Below are positions 11,636 to 23,190 of a stretch of DNA of 64,000 nt, in pieces. Location: assembly GCA_024449915.1 (NCBI GenBank), contig JAMZAV010001297.1, positions 248,001 through 312,000 of the forward strand. Direction: 5' to 3'. Below the pieces are notes generated by a model. The model worked only from the letters and a program-made list of their open reading frames with translations, was not told the DNA's origin and made no database searches. How positions within the stretch are numbered: the stretch's first letter is position 1; every line of letters begins with the position of its first letter. This DNA comes from Sweltsa coloradensis. Taxonomy: Eukaryota; Arthropoda; Insecta; Plecoptera; Chloroperlidae. Position numbers and translations under genes: made by a program.

Positions 11636-11908
11636 AATGACCGACAGTGTTGGCTCGGGCGCTAAGCGCTCAACTCTGAATCGGGAGATCCCGGGTTCGA
11701 ATCCCGTCGAGACCGGCAATCCTGACTGAAGGTTTTTTCCGAGGTTTTCCTCAGTCGTTAAGGCGAATGCAAGGGATTGAGTCCTCTTAAAACAGCCCTC
11801 GGACATCCCTTCACAATTTCCTATCCGCACATACCTAGTTCACCTGAAGAGGGGCTAATTGCACCCTATAACAGGTTTCCCACGATAAAAAAATTAAATA
11901 AATAAAAA

Positions 11909-11939
<31 letters not shown>

Positions 11940-11940
11940 T
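11636..11940 (+). mobile_element. SINE-1, tRNA-headed, full length
   Basis: The head resembles a tRNA: tgttggctcgggcgctaagc fits an A box and gggttcgaatcccgtc is a near-perfect B box followed by its stem partner. A body of ~120 bp (cctgactgaaggttttttcc, cgttaaggcgaatgcaaggg, cacctgaagaggggctaatt) leads to a (AAAT)n tail at 11885-11940. Transcription would be by RNA polymerase III from the internal boxes. A minus copy is at 19985-20232, with fragments near 25796 and 28150. Confidence 0.85.
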
Positions 11941-11944
11941 GTAT

Positions 11945-11978
11945 TTAGAGTCTACCCACTCAGTTATATAACTAAAAT
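11945..11978 (-). repeat. SINE-2 3'-end fragment
   Basis: gagtctacccactcagttat is the complement of the SINE-2 tail seen at 12353-12378 and 26917-26945. Confidence 0.6.
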
Positions 11979-12074
11979 CAACTTATTTCAACTTAAATTC
12001 AAATGTTCCGGTGTGCTCAACACATGACTCGCTCATTCGTCTAGCAACGACTTTGGCGTTTTCCTAGTCTAGTT

Positions 12075-12380
12075 GGCTAAGGCGCCGTTATACTCGAAAT
12101 GTGCACGGGTACTATCATAACATAACATAAGTACTAACATAGCACATAATAAATTTAGAGTTGTTCTGAATCGACCTTGTTGATTCTGGCGTTGATCCGC
12201 GGGTGTTCGCACTGTCCATACCAATGATTGCTATATTTCCTATTAAAAAATATCGATCTTTGGTTAGTTATCGTTTACTCGTTGATTGCATCGGGGCCTA
12301 CAGGGTTGGCTTGGACGCTTAGGTTTCCTGTCCTCCACTGAAAATCAGTTGTGGACTGAGTGGGTAGACTCTAAATACGG
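12075..12380 (+). mobile_element. SINE-2 copy a
   Basis: Blocks ttgttctgaatcgacc, ggtgttcgcactg, ataccaatgattgctatatt, atatcgatctttggtta and ctacagggttggcttgg occur in the same order at 26490-26640 and, inverted, at 30090-30280. It ends actgagtgggtagactctaa. A tRNA D-arm-like string (tagttggctaaggcgcc) lies at 12077-12095, so the head may be degenerate or belong to a different SINE. Confidence 0.75.
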
Positions 12381-14062
12381 ATTTATTAATTTATTTTGAA
12401 GCGGCCTACGGTGGTGAGCATGCTGCGAACTGCGTTGGCATCGCATCGATGTCACAAACCCTATAACTTTGAACACATGTAGGGTATAGCGATCACGGAT
12501 TTTATTTTTAAAATTTATTATTAATCTGTGCGCTAAAAATAATTGAAAGGGTGAAATGTAAATTGGATACCAAAGCTATATAGTACGTTAATTGCACATT
12601 CCTCTAGAGTTCCTGAAGAGGTTGCTAAATTAATTAAATTCACTGGCTCTGCGACTTCCGTCCCGTAAATGCTCGGGCCAGAGCTATATTGAGTGCGTTC
12701 CGATAACTGCTGGACTGGGAGCACAGTAAACACCAGTGCTAGCCTGCGCGGTCAGTAGGCCTAGAAAACGGAATGGTTTCCCAGTAAAAGCAGCCAGCAC
12801 AAACACTAGCAGCTGTCAGAAAAATAATCGTACAGTCAATTTAAAACATGATATTAATTATTTAGGGTTAACTTGAAGAGAAATGAAAAGATTTCACGTT
12901 TATTCTCGGTTATGGATTTAACAAATAAATTATTCTCTTGGCGGAATATTTAAAGCCGTCATCTAGCCTAGGCCTAGGCCTAAAGTCATCGACCCATTAA
13001 TTGCAAGCTATGAATTAAAAAAGAAGTGTAAGCTCGCAAATAAATATTCTTAGCACATTCCGAATTATTATTGTCATTTTTATTCCAGTGCAATATCAAA
13101 TATCTCATTTTTTCTGAACAAATAAAGCAATTTATTAACTATGGAAGCAAATTGACATTTCAACGCCGCCATGACACTAGCTGGTTTACTGGCGATACTG
13201 AGCGAGAAACCTCCAGCACTTCCAGTTACTGAAGGCGCTGGGCCAGCAATTTACGGGACGCTCAGCACACTGCTGACAGCAGTTAACGGAACGGGTCCAG
13301 TAAAGCTGGCAGTACGTCCAGCAGGTAACGGAACGCACTCTGTGTTATTGGTAAATCTGTACTAATCAATGATAAAATGAGATATTTGGTTGAACATTAC
13401 GAGTGATTGTATTAGGCATTCAGGCATTCATATTGTATTCGATTCTTGATATGAAGCCTATATTCCTTCCTGATTGCACAAATTACCTGTGCAGGCTACA
13501 TATATACATCGTAATTGATACTTCATTAAAACACATTAGGCCTATGGTTCTACTGGAGTGGAGGATGGAGGAGATGATCGCATTGGAATGCACTGCTGTG
13601 GAGTAGAGTAGATGGGCTGGGGCTGCATTAGCTACTTATGACAAACAGAGACAAGGTTTATACATGACCATAGTGAATACATCAATCATTTAATTACCCT
13701 TATGTATTGCTTTTTGTTTGTTTGCACAATATCGGCCAAGCTGCTAACTTGACGGAATCAAAATTGTTCATCTACCGATGCTACTGTAAAAAAACATTCA
13801 CGAAGCAAGCAAGTGTCCACACTTTAATTATAATTAAAAAATTAAACTATGGTTTAAATTGTGTTTACATGTCTAAGCGTAGTTATTGTCAACATTTAGA
13901 TACAACATACGAGCATAGATGAATATTGAAGTAGACAACATAGTATGCTAGCTCCATAACACATGGGGCTGCCACTGCTACCACCAGCAATAGCGATGGA
14001 AAATTTCAAGAAATTTATGGACTTGAAATATTTCATAAAACATTTGAAATATTAAAAAAAAA
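12381..14062. other. Unassigned region with weak inverted segments
   Basis: Segments near 12650-12725 and 13230-13345 are imperfectly inverted (gagtgcgttccgataactgc against ggtaacggaacgcactc; ccgtcccgtaaatgct against gcaatttacgggacg). The 13171-13365 plus frame (Leu/Val/Ala/Thr-rich, 64 codons) lies on one of them, so it is not called. The palindromic phrase aggcctaggcct is at 12968-12981. No known gene recognised. Confidence 0.35.
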
Positions 14063-14064
14063 TT

Positions 14065-14178
14065 AACTATTCTGGGTTCGAATCCTCGACTCCCAATCGG
14101 GTCAAACTTTTAGGAAAATTGATATGAATCAATAACAACATGTCCTTAAAGTGGGGGTATGCTTAAAAACTATGTAGG
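14065..14178 (+). repeat. SINE-3 3' fragment
   Basis: ctgggttcgaatcctcgact, then tatgaatcaataacaacatg, tccttaaagtggggg and tatgcttaaaaac match the T-arm and tail of the SINE-3 units at 48938-49640. Confidence 0.7.
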
Positions 14179-14462
14179 CCTAAATATTGAAATATTTAAT
14201 ATATTATAATTATTGTATTTAAAATATATTTAAATATAATATGGCGTGTACATTTATTTTTCAGTGAGTGTTGAAATATTTTAATTGAAACATTTCAAAT
14301 TTAAATAATTTAACCTTTACATCACTTACACTAAATTAGATTGATTTATTCAAGATGTACGTACACAACTATAGTAAAATAATAATAAAATTAGTCAAAG
14401 GTATCCATATCTGATTATTTATAATATTCTGCTTGTGTAGCCAATCTTTTCCTACCTTTTCA

Positions 14463-14702
14463 AAGGGGCATTCACCCTCTAAACTAAAAAATATATTTCA
14501 TTCAGGCTAGGTAGTTATGAATTTAGAAATTATTGGTTCCACCATTTACCAAAATTTTAAACTTGGTATTTTTTTACCTAGGTCCGTTCGGCAAAAATCT
14601 CTCATAAGAAATAACACGGGGACAATTTTTATGCCCCGTGACCATGAAGGATTTTGATAAAAAAAAATATTGGCCATTATTGACGAACTCTACAGCCTTT
14701 AC
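14463..14702. repeat. Dispersed repeat, copy 2
   Basis: Partner of 7985-8215. This copy has an insertion around 14505-14580 and a small inverted motif cacggggaca..atgccccgtg at 14614-14640. Confidence 0.7.
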
Positions 14703-15171
14703 TATAAATCTTCTGTATATTAAAAATTTTGGTAACCCTGACATGTAATTCGGTCCCAAAATATGCTACATTTGTTATTTAAGTTCATTATTCACAACTG
14801 CTTAAACCAATTTATCAATATATTAACTAACCTGTCTGAACCCTATAATTTCGAATCCATTATTCATGTATTTTAGAACCAAAAGTAAACGGTATTGTTC
14901 ATTCGGTAACAATATGCAATCCATCCTGGATTTGAAGAAACAGGTGGTAGGTGTCCGTCTTGGTTTGGCTTGTTAGTTTTAAAACTTTTTTTTTTGAAAT
15001 TGTCACTATAAAGCACTACAAATAATTATTAATGGAGAATTTTCAGAGTAATAATAATCGAGTATATAACAGCAATTGTATTGTTCGGTAGTTACTTGGA
15101 TAGCACTAAAATAGATCAAGTGATTGATGCTTGATCACTTACATAAAATTATATAGAGGTAGATTGCATTT
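14703..15171. other. AT-rich DNA, nothing recognised
   Basis: No frame, repeat partner or RNA motif supported. Confidence 0.4.
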
Positions 15172-16341
15172 TTGGATAAGCGAAGCGAAGACTTCAATTT
15201 CACCGACCCCCCAAAAAATTTAGCTCGGGTGTTTTTTTTTTTTTTTCTTTCTTTCTGTTTGTTCGCTCTTTACCGGGCAAACGGCATATGCGATCTGGAT
15301 GAAAATTTGAGGGACCTTCGAAATCTCTGAACTTAGACTTGCCACATTTTTGGGTACAATCGAAGAAATATTTCTCATGAAAATCGTACTTTTACGATTT
15401 TTCCGATTTTTAGTTTGAAATTTTCGTGACATTTGGGCCGATTCTGACCAAACGGGTGGGGCAACAACGTTCATATTTCACATGGACATTAAGGTAATGA
15501 TGATGTATTGCTTTTTGAAAGAAAAAGTTAGCCAGAATCCATAGAACAAAGGTTTTTATATGTTTTTGTTTGTTTATAATAACAATTTACTAATAACAAT
15601 AGAAATTTGACAACAATCACCAACAATGCGTTCAAAAGGCACTTGATAAGTAAATGGATCCCACGCAAACTAAAAACTTACAACTAGGAAAACGCTTAAG
15701 TCCCGCCGCGTTGTTGGATGAGCGTAATTGGTGCATTGAGCTACCATGTGTTATGCGGATTTTCTGTTGTTCTGTGAAAAAATCATTACTTAGTTGAAGA
15801 TTTTTTTTTAAAATTAATTTAAATAAAATAAAATAAAAATAAATTTTAATCTTAAATTATTTAATTAATCGTAATTTTTAAAAAGAAAAAAATTGAAAAA
15901 TTTCGATTTTCACAAGAAATAATTATTCGATTGTGCTCAAATTTCCCACGAATATATTAATTCATAAAATTAAGATTCTGTGAAAAAACCATTACAATCG
16001 AATAAAGCATGCAGGTGTTATAAGTCGAAGAAATTTTTAAAAAATCGAAAAAAATCTTAAAATTGCGATTTTCATGAGAAATAATTTTTCGATAGCACTC
16101 AAAAACGTGGCAGTTCTAACTTCTAAGTTCAGAGATTTCGAAGGTCTCCAGCAAATTTCATCGCAATTGGAGTATCGGTTTAGCCGGAATAGTGTTAACA
16201 AACAAACAAAAAAAAAGAAAAAAAGAAAAAACATTCCAGATTTTTTTCTCCCGTGTAGTGAAATGGAATCTTCGCTTCGCTCGCTACGCTTATCCAAAAA
16301 AGCTCATCTATCAACGCAACGGGACTTAAGCGTTTTTCTAG
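15172..16341 (+). mobile_element. HEL-1 copy e, split by an inverted HEL-2
   Basis: Starts ttggataagcgaagcgaag, shows all HEL-1 blocks to aaaaacttacaa at 15683, is interrupted, and resumes at 16298 with aaaagctcatctatcaacgc, ending gcgtttttctag at 16341. Rejoining the flanks restores the HEL-1 sequence with at most a T-run length difference, so the insertion left no clear target duplication. Confidence 0.8.
15684..16297 (-). mobile_element. HEL-2 copy c, nested and inverted
   Basis: On the minus strand it starts ttggataagcgtagcgagcg (16297) and ends gcgttttcctag (15684). It has the HEL-2 blocks gattccatttcactacac and tataacacctgcatgc. The outer junctions define both element ends exactly because the host HEL-1 sequence is known. 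Confidence 0.85.
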
Positions 16342-16721
16342 TAAAATCAATTTGATGTTACTATGTCTTTAGTTTTGGAGCCTACATACGTCTAACATCA
16401 ATTAAAAAACTTAATATTGCACATTATATAAGTAAAGTCAAAAAGTAATAGTTTTTAAAAAAAGTACTCAAATCGGACTCAATAATCAGGACTCGCACAC
16501 CCCATTATTTAGAAAATTACAAATATAAGTTATCTCATCTCATGAGTCGTGAGACTAGCATGTAAGACATTATAAAGACGAAAATTTTTCGAGCGGCCAG
16601 TAGTCTATAGTAGACTAAAAACATCTCTATGACCTGTGCACATGTTATTAGTCTAAAGCCTCGGTAGCCCGGTCGCTCGGTGATTTCGGTGGTGGCATTG
16701 GCAAGATTGTATGCGGATTTG
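16342..16721. other. Unassigned spacer between HEL-1 copies
   Basis: No repeat partner or gene recognised. Confidence 0.4.
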
Positions 16722-17303
16722 TTGGATGAGCGAAGCGAAGACTTCAATTTCACTTACCCCCCCAAAAAAATAGCTCGGGTGATTTTGTTTTTGTGTTTGT
16801 AATTTTGTCTGTTTATTTGCTCTCTACCGGGCAAACGGCATATGCGATCTTAATGAAAATTGTAGGGGACCTTCGAAATCTCTAAACTTAGACCTGCCAC
16901 GTTTTTGGGTACAATCGAAGAAATATTTCTTATGAATATCGTACTTTTACGATTTTTTCGATTTTTAGTGAGATATTTTTGAGACATTTGTGCCGATTCC
17001 GGTAAACGGATGGGGCTACAACGTTCATATTTTACATGAATATTAAAGTTATAGTGTTATAGTGCCTTGTGAAAGAAAAAGTTGAAAACGTTAGCCAGAA
17101 TCCATAGAATAAAGGTTTTAATATGAGTTTTTTTTTAGTCTATAATAACAATCAACAATTGTAACAATAGAAATTTGACAACAATCATCTACAATGCGTT
17201 CAAAAAACACTTGCAAAAGTAAAGAGATCCCACGCAAACTAAAAACTTACAAAAAAACTCATCCTTCAAGGCGACTAAAAAAAGCGTTTGCGAAGCTTCC
17301 TAG
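16722..17303 (+). mobile_element. HEL-1 copy f
   Basis: Full-length copy from ttggatgagcgaagcgaag to gcgaagcttcctag. Short tandem element (~580 bp) without coding capacity. Confidence 0.8.
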
Positions 17304-17367
17304 TATTACGGCTTTAACACTAAGTATTCAAATTTGGTTATCTTTTTGTTGCTATGTTGGTTATATT

Positions 17368-17482
17368 ATTTAATACAATCAAGACAATCGATCTGGAAAT
17401 ATTCCCGACCTCACGCGGGTCTCATCTGTAGCCTGAAAAGCACGATCAAGCCAAGATTTTGTAATTTCTGGATTGTTTTAAC
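17368..17482. mobile_element. Decayed hairpin MITE
   Basis: Ends ttaatacaatcaagac and taatttctggattgtttta match the inverted arms of the MITE at 8690-8850, with a different, partly degenerated centre. Confidence 0.5.
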
Positions 17483-17632
17483 TAACAAAAGCAAGAAATT
17501 AATGTACACACGTTGTTTTTTCGCACAATAAAAATATTACACAACTACAAAAATAAAATAAACATTCATTAGTCATTAGTCATTAGTCAATGAATGCCAC
17601 CACAATACGTTTAGATCCTTACTGAAAATTAG

Positions 17633-18228
17633 TTGGATGAGCGAATCGAAGACTTCAATTTCACAGACCCCCCAAACAAATTTGCTTGGATGGTTTTTTG
17701 TTTGTTTGTTTGTTTGTTTGTTTTTTGTCCGTTTGTTCCATCACTACCGGGCAAACGGCATATGCGATCTTGATGAAAATTGGAGGGACCTTCAAAATCT
17801 CTGAACTTAAGACTTGCCACGTTTTTGGGTACAATTGAAGAAATATTTCTCATGAATATCGTACTTTTACGACTTTTTTTCGATTTTTAGTGCAATATTT
17901 TCGTGACATTTGGGCCGATTCTGACCAAACGGGTGGGGCTACCATGTTTATATTTTACATGGACATTAAAGTTATAGTGATGTAGTACCTTTTGAAAGAA
18001 AAAAATGGAAAAGTTAGCCAGAATCCATAGAAATAAAGGTTTTAATATAAGTTTTTGAGGTAAGAATATAATAACAATTAACCATTTAAAATAGAAACTT
18101 GACAACAATCACCTACAATGCGTTCAAAAAGCACTTGCAAAAGTAAAGAGATCCCACGCAAACAAAAAACTTCAAAAAAGCTCATCCATCAACGTGACTT
18201 AAAAAAAGCGTTTGCAAAGCGGCCTTAG
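17633..18228 (+). mobile_element. HEL-1 copy g
   Basis: Starts ttggatgagcgaatcgaag and ends with gctcatccatcaacgtgac, hairpin partner aaagcg and ggccttag. Contains a (TTTG)n run at 17694-17722. Confidence 0.8.
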
Positions 18229-18409
18229 TTTGTAGGTGATAGGCATCAATATTTTCAGTTACGTAACAAATTTAGAGTATACAGCCATTTTTTAAGTTCA
18301 AATAATAACATTAAACGAAAAAAAAACTATTCAATTCTTAAAAGGGTTGAATTTTTTTTTCAGCAACAGTCCGGTCTAAAATTCCAAATTTGGAGCACAG
18401 GTTATTACA

Positions 18410-18413
<4 letters not shown>

Positions 18414-18447
<34 letters not shown>
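18414..18447. repeat. (TA)n microsatellite
   Basis: Uninterrupted alternating TA, about 32 bp. Confidence 0.9.
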
Positions 18448-19740
18448 GTTATCTCCAAGAATTTTCCTCAAACCAAAGAACGAACAAAAACAAGAAAAAT
18501 CCCGACAATAAAAAATATATAAATAAAAATAAAATGTAGCCGGAACGATCCTGACACGACAGAAATTATAACAAGGGAAATGTTAAGTAATATGCATTAC
18601 AAGAGCAGTGCAAATGTACAAAAGTACTCTACACATCAAAATGAAGTGTATTATCAATAATGAAGACTCAAAGATACTTGCAGGCTTAAGTTTTTCCATT
18701 AACGGCACCGAAGCGATCGGGTTTTTGATTGCTTTGCTGATTACCCTACGGTTGAGCGGCGAGGAATATTGATTGAGATGCTTACGTTGTTCCGCGTCCC
18801 TGCGAATAAGCTGGGCCACAGTAGACGGGCTGAGAAGTGCTTTTCACCAATATTGGTTATTGAGTAAAGGATATAAAGATTGGATTGTTATAACATAGTG
18901 GAGGAGAAAAGATTTTGTGGCTTTGAACTGAACCAGAACCAATCAATGTATTTTATGGGAAATTACAATTAGAGACAATCAGATAATAATAATTATAGAA
19001 CTATGATAAAACACCCTCTGTTGAAACTAGTATTGTTACACCTGTATTGTCATATAGGTTAATCATTTACATTTTACTAAGCAAGGAGTGAATAACCAAA
19101 AATTATACACAACCGCAGTTACTTAATTAAATTATTATTAATTAGTTAATTATGGCGAAATGTCTAGTGGCTTTTGGCTGGGCCTGTCCCAGCTCCTGGC
19201 AACGACAATAGGGGTGTGTGGTTTGGTCGGTACTCGGTTGAGCGACCTATGTAGAATAATAACGAACTGACCTGTTAATTAGTGCAGTATCCAGAATCGA
19301 ACTATATATCTCTCTCCTTCTCTGGGTGGTGGTTCAGGCTTGACGAGTAATGATGTTGAGTGATGGCTAAGGTCGCTCAGTCGTGATGTGTACGGCACGG
19401 GATTATTACACAGGTGACACTGTTGATTACTGACGTATAAAACACGGTCACTGTAGACAACTCTCACTGTTCGGTATCTCGTTCGCCTTCACAGCCCCAA
19501 ACACGTTTCGATACGTGGCCTAGCCCAGTGGCGGTACTACGGGGGTGCACGAACAAAGGCTTGCCCCCTGACGAATGCCAGCCGTCAAATGCCCACTGCA
19601 CGAATAATATTGTTAAATTGACAAATAATTTTTTACAAGTTTTTAAGGAGTACGTCCATAAATTATACAGGCCAGTACTAGTAGGGGAGATCGAAATTAA
19701 TAATTAAGGAAAATTCTGTTTAACTTGCTAAGAATCACAA
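18448..19740. other. Intergenic region, no gene recognised
   Basis: Short frames at 18583-18819 and 19279-19467 (both minus) match no family I know. At 19527 a hAT-like start motif (cagtggcggtactacggggg) is present without a visible second end. Confidence 0.35.
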
Positions 19741-19744
19741 CTCT

Positions 19745-19950
19745 CGACCACGCCAAGCTTTTCAAGGGCTTGCCGCAAACTCATCAGTTTAGTTACATCA
19801 GTATATTGTTTGCAAATTAAGAGGGTTGGACCTAAAATAGACCCCTGAGGAACCCCTGATTTAATGAGCTCAAAACTGACATTACCGTTTCTTCTATTTG
19901 CTTCTTTACATTGTCTTTTGTTGATATAACATTAGAACCATTTCTGAGGA
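19745..19950 (-). pseudogene. LINE reverse transcriptase fragment (GVPQGSILGP motif)
   Basis: Reading the minus strand gives ANRRNGNVSFELIKSGVPQG followed by SILGPTLL. GVPQGSILGP is the conserved RT motif just before the catalytic palm in non-LTR retrotransposons (Jockey/CR1/L2/RTE-type reverse transcriptases). Downstream the frame runs directly into QYTDVTKL, which looks like a damaged (F/Y)ADD-T-L catalytic motif: the linking ~10 residues are missing and the Asp pair is mutated. It is a dead fragment of a polymerase that copied LINE RNA at nicked target DNA. A SINE-1 copy abuts it at 19985. The precise clade cannot be told from this length. Confidence 0.75.
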
Positions 19951-19984
19951 ATATCACGTTTACCACAAAGTTAAATCTTTATTG

Positions 19985-20232
19985 TGGGAATTATACCTGT
20001 TAAAGGGTGCAATACCCCTCTTCAGGTTAACAAGTTATGTTGCGCATAGGACAATTGCGAATGAATGTCCGAAAGCTGTTTCAAGAGGACAAAATCCCTT
20101 GCATTCACATAAACGCCCGAGGAAAACTTAGGAAAAAACCTTCAGTCAGGATTGCCGCTCTAGACGGGATTTGAACCTGGGACATCCCGAATTAGAGTCA
20201 AGCGCTAAGCGCTCGAGCTGACTGTCGGTTTA
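19985..20232 (-). mobile_element. SINE-1 copy b
   Basis: Minus-strand copy: B-box complement cgggatttgaacctgggaca at 20169-20188, body ctcttcaggttaaca, and cccttgcattcacataaacg. The tRNA-like head is at the right (gcgctaagcgctcgagctga). No long A/T tail remains. Confidence 0.8.
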
Positions 20233-20984
20233 TTCCATAAAAGTCACTTTTCTTACTAATGATTGATTGTATTGAAAGCTTTCCGTTATTTTGAGTCTTG
20301 CCGGACTTAGTGACGAAACTTGAGACCGACGAAAAGCAGGTTTTTGTGTGAAAAAAACAACAACAAAACAAAAAACGAGAAAAAGTTAGATGATTAAATT
20401 AATGCAAATTTTATAATACATACATTAGAAGTGGTAAAACCATGTTTTTCAATTATGAGAATCCAATCAACGTTCAATGTTTTTCATTTTAAAATAATTA
20501 TGTGACAAATTGTTTTCCAATTAATATTAAGGTCACACTTTATTACCCTTTGCAAATCTTGCGTTGACGCCTTGAGTGGTAAATTTGTACGAAAGCTCCT
20601 TCAAAAGCTACGGCATTGTAAATTAGTTGCGACGTACATCTAGCCCCATCACATCATCCTTGTGACCAACTAAACCAATTACTAATACATAAATAAATGA
20701 ACGATATCAGGCGTTTTCGTTGACAGGTTGTGTGGTGACGATCACATTGTGTTTGTCAAGTCAAGTCAGTTTCTTTTTGTTAAGTTTGTCACCGGCTAAG
20801 ATGAAATTAGAGACCTCCACACAGAACCAGCGGTCGGTGTTCCTATGAGACCCAATAGAATCACAAACTATTGTCATGAGATTATTCGCGACAACGATTC
20901 AAGCTACCCTAGGGAATTCAAAGATCAAGAACACTCTTGAAGCATGGGATTAGGGGGTCGTAACTCTGACAATAGAACCATAAT
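20233..20984. other. Intergenic region, nothing recognised
   Basis: AT-rich with a moderately GC-rich part at 20700-20980. No frame over 60 codons and no repeat partner noticed. Confidence 0.35.
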
Positions 20985-21607
20985 CTAGGTGCCCGCAGCC
21001 AAGCTGCGGTGCTCTACACACTCTGGCACCTTATACAGCAAGCAGAGTTGGGGTGATTTCGAGGTATTACCCAGCCATCATGAAACGTGATGTGAACTTG
21101 AAAACTATCAAAATCAAGGGGATTTAGGTACCCGACAACACATGCCAAATTTGGTTGGTGTACGAGCATTCCTTCTTGGTGAAAAAATGACTTAAAACAT
21201 GCTCAAAATCACTTTAAGGATGTTAGTTACTACTACTACTGGCTACTATCTAATTCGTCAGTTTCAATTGCCCAGCGATTCTGACCAAACGGGTGGGGCT
21301 ACAACGTTTATATTTTACATGGACATTAATATAACAGTGATGTAGTTCCTTTTGGAAAAAAAAAGTTATAAAAGTTTGCTGGAAGGCTTCTAAATAAAGG
21401 TTTCAATATAAGCCTTATACAAGAATATAATCAACAAGTAACTATAGTTACTTGACAATGATCGACTACATTGTTTAAAAAAACAAGTCTTTGGGCCACA
21501 ACGTATTTTACATCCTATTGTTAATTGGTAATTCCATAGAAATTAAATTAACTTTGTAAAAATTATTATATTTTAACAAATAATTTTGCAATGGAACTTG
21601 AAAAAGA
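20985..21607 (+). mobile_element. Chimeric HEL-1 relative, copy 1
   Basis: A ~270-bp 5' part (ggtgcccgcagccaagctgc, catcatgaaacgtgatgtg, acccgacaacacatgcc) is joined to HEL-1 3' sequence from gattctgaccaaacgggtgg onward. The same chimera lies inverted at 52083-52735, so the junction predates the spread. The 3' end merges into a palindrome. Confidence 0.7.
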
Positions 21608-22037
21608 AATGAGATCCCACATATAACAAAAACTTGTAAAAATACAGCTAAACCTTACACACTGAAAAGAAATGAGATCTGAAAAAAGGGCCAAGCTCAT
21701 CTACCCTTCCACATTTGCGCATTCTTAATTCATAAACGTACAGTATCCCGTAACAATATCCTAGAAAAGCTTGGCAAAATAGAATTTGCATGACCATTAC
21801 GTTTAAATTATTTCGAAAAAAAGAATTTGGATGAACTATTCTGTTTAAATTAATACTAGTTGCAAAATCTATTTTGCCAAGCTTTTCTAGAATGTTGTTC
21901 CGGGACACTGTACGTATATGAATTAAGAATTCGCAAATGTGGAAGGGTAGATGAGCTTGAACCTTTTTTTAGATCTCATTTCTTTTGAGTGTGTAAGGTT
22001 TGGCTGTATTTTTACAAGATTTTGTTATGTGTGGGAT
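21608..22037. repeat. Palindrome with ~175-bp arms
   Basis: Arms about 21608-21783 and 21863-22037 (for example gccaagctcatctaccct against agggtagatgagcttg; ttgccaagcttttctaga against its complement). The outer arm ends contain HEL-1 3' sequence (gagatcccacatataac), so the inverted duplication includes a HEL tail. A partial third copy is at 39222-39305. Confidence 0.8.
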
Positions 22038-22740
22038 CAATAAACATCTGACAATGGATTACGAACCTTTATTGAGGGAATTCAAAGAATATACTTTAAA
22101 ATAATCTTTAGTTGGGCGCGAATTTGCATGTGTAAAGAAAGACATAAACTTAGCCAAGTTGCATGAGACGTTAAGCAATATCCAGTCAATCTCCCTGCAT
22201 TATTCTCTTTGTGTATAAACATGACAGTGTTGCAAAATCTTATATTTTCCAGTATTGTTTAACCTTATCGCCATCTCCTTTTATGTATTCTCATGTTATT
22301 CTAGGTTTGATGTTTTTCCACTACCAAATGTGAGACATTTGGCAGTTGGCAAAATATAATATATGCGCTTGGCCGGGAAGAATCATACGTATATGAAACT
22401 TCAGATAGTTGTCAATATGGCATTTTATGGAAAGCCCTATTATTTTAGATTTTCTATATTTTATGATAATCAGCCTGTATCAATTAACGATATTGGTCAT
22501 TTTTGAACATTTTTTATTTTAAATTATTTATTAGCCTGTTTTTAATCTGAGGGTAAGGCCCTAAATTCTTGATCTCGTGACAACTAACCAATATTTTGTG
22601 ATGCCAGTCAGCCGAGCAAACAGGAATTTGCATAAAACATAATATGTCCTACACATGAGAGTATTTTTAACAAACTCTTCTCAGGGCATTATTTCCAAAA
22701 CGTTGAATATATATGTTTAAGGGTATACGTCTCTTATTTG
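22038..22740. other. AT-rich DNA, no gene recognised
   Basis: No supported frame, RNA or repeat partner. Confidence 0.4.
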
Positions 22741-22742
22741 CA

Positions 22743-23105
22743 GGCAGTAAATGCATTTAGCAAGAGCATTCGTAGCAAAATTGCAAGATAAGTGGCTATA
22801 TCTACTTATCTGTAGCTGCTCAAAACGATTTTTCTACGGCACATTTCAGCACAAAACGTGGACAAAACGTGGACATGTTCAAATTTGGGAAATCCCAATG
22901 TGTGTGGGAAGGGAGGGGGGTGACTAGCTATTAACTTTGACGCAGTAAACGCATTAAGCAAGAGCATTCGTAGCAAATTGCAAGATAAGTAGCTTTTTCT
23001 ACTAATCCGTAGCTGCTCAAAACGATTTTTCTACGGCACATATCAGCACAAAACGAGCACAAAACGTGAACATGTTCAAATTTTGGGAAATCCCAATGTA
23101 AGGAG
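22743..23105. repeat. Two direct ~198-bp repeats
   Basis: The block gcagtaaatgcatttagcaa ... caaatttgggaaatcccaatg occurs at 22743 and 22941, ending in G-rich runs (gggaggggggt; a run of G at 23104-23118). Confidence 0.85.
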
Positions 23106-23190
23106 GGGGGGGGGGGGGGCAAGTTAATGGACCTTCCAGGTGCGACTGGTGTACCTCTCGCACGGACCAGTCAACTCGCCTTGCGTAATA

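Larger units (their letters stand above)
11446..12067. mobile_element. HEL-5 ends in inverted orientation
   Basis: The left end (minus strand) reads ctagtaaaac, then gtcgttgttagacgagtgag. The right end (plus) reads gctcattcgtctagcaacga, then ctttggcg and ttttcctag. The right hairpin AACGACTTTGGCGTT lies at 12046-12060 with CTAG at 12064-12067. A third end (minus) is at 28881. The two ends face outward around SINE-1, so this is either a fold-back derivative or two separate truncated insertions. Confidence 0.55.
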
